A DNA stretch of 32,667 bases, taken from assembly GCA_025964295.1 (NCBI GenBank), contig JAOPZD010000670.1, forward strand, positions 1-32,667, given 5' to 3'. How positions within the stretch are numbered: the first letter of the stretch is position 1; every line of letters begins with the position of its first letter. The notes under the pieces were generated by a model that was not told the DNA's origin, ran no database searches, and saw nothing but the letters and a program-made list of their open reading frames with translations. This DNA comes from Conexibacter sp. (GTDB lineage Bacteria > Actinomycetota > Thermoleophilia > Solirubrobacterales > Solirubrobacteraceae). This document shows positions 32,635 through 32,667 of the stretch, one piece after another. Position numbers and translations under genes: made by a program.

Positions 32635-32667
32635 GGCCGCCGGCGACCACGCCCGGGGCGCGTCGGC

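Noticed and set aside
1..32667. tRNA/rRNA genes, CRISPR arrays, insertion sequences or attachment sites
   Set aside because: I saw no tandem repeat arrays, transposase-like proteins, long terminal inverted repeats or structural RNA signatures.

Overview
The window is very GC-rich, its genes are densely packed with many 1-4 nt stop/start overlaps, and it carries a complete actinobacterial-type mce locus. That suggests a high-GC actinobacterium, possibly a Thermoleophilia/Solirubrobacterales-like soil organism; the lineage is inference, because no rRNA or other marker gene is present.

Layout. Positions 2-142 hold the tail of an unrelated gene, followed by a gene-poor stretch to 617. Next come a standalone XylR_N/V4R effector-sensing protein (618-1361, +) and a convergent GntR regulator (1367-2047, -). 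Positions 2208-5236 (-) hold a zinc alcohol dehydrogenase, an SCP2-type lipid-carrier protein and an aldehyde dehydrogenase. Positions 5339-11342 (-) form a six-gene catabolic operon: meta-cleavage hydrolase, HpaB-type flavin monooxygenase, atypical SDR, catechol 2,3-dioxygenase-type enzyme, KstD/fumarate-reductase-like flavoprotein and FdxA-like ferredoxin. A flavin reductase (11478-12056, +) diverges from it. Positions 12067-19763 (-) form a nine-gene operon: cupin, homoprotocatechuate-type extradiol dioxygenase, Rieske oxygenase alpha and beta, TDH-like dehydrogenase, acylating acetaldehyde dehydrogenase, 4-hydroxy-2-oxovalerate aldolase, a degenerate hydratase-like protein and a 2-hydroxypentadienoate-type hydratase. 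An SCP2-ABC ATPase fusion (19840-21183, -) and a divergent unknown gene (21246-22133, +) follow. From 22166 to the right edge (-) lies yrbEA-yrbEB-mceA-F plus a terminal GntR gene.

How the genes fit together. The Mce/YrbE/ATPase system probably imports a hydrophobic substrate. Two oxygenase modules (flavin monooxygenase plus C23O-like; Rieske plus HPCD-like) convert aromatic intermediates to ring-cleaved products. The shared hydratase-aldolase-acetaldehyde dehydrogenase route ends in pyruvate and acetyl-CoA. The true substrate cannot be read from the sequence; alkylphenol-like, polycyclic or terpenoid compounds all remain possible.

The main discovery candidate is a 12-bp palindrome, CTAGCATGyTAG, found intact or slightly degenerate at the head of five transcription units (2074, 5299, 11464, 19800, 21202). 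It is absent from other intergenic gaps I inspected, so it looks like the operator of a local regulon joining uptake ATPase and catabolism, perhaps bound by the autoregulated GntR at 1367-2047. Other notable items are the SCP2-ATPase fusion, the output-less V4R sensor with an intact predicted zinc site, the hydratase paralogue that lost its metal ligands, the SDR without YxxxK, and an mce set with no recognisable lipoprotein subunit.
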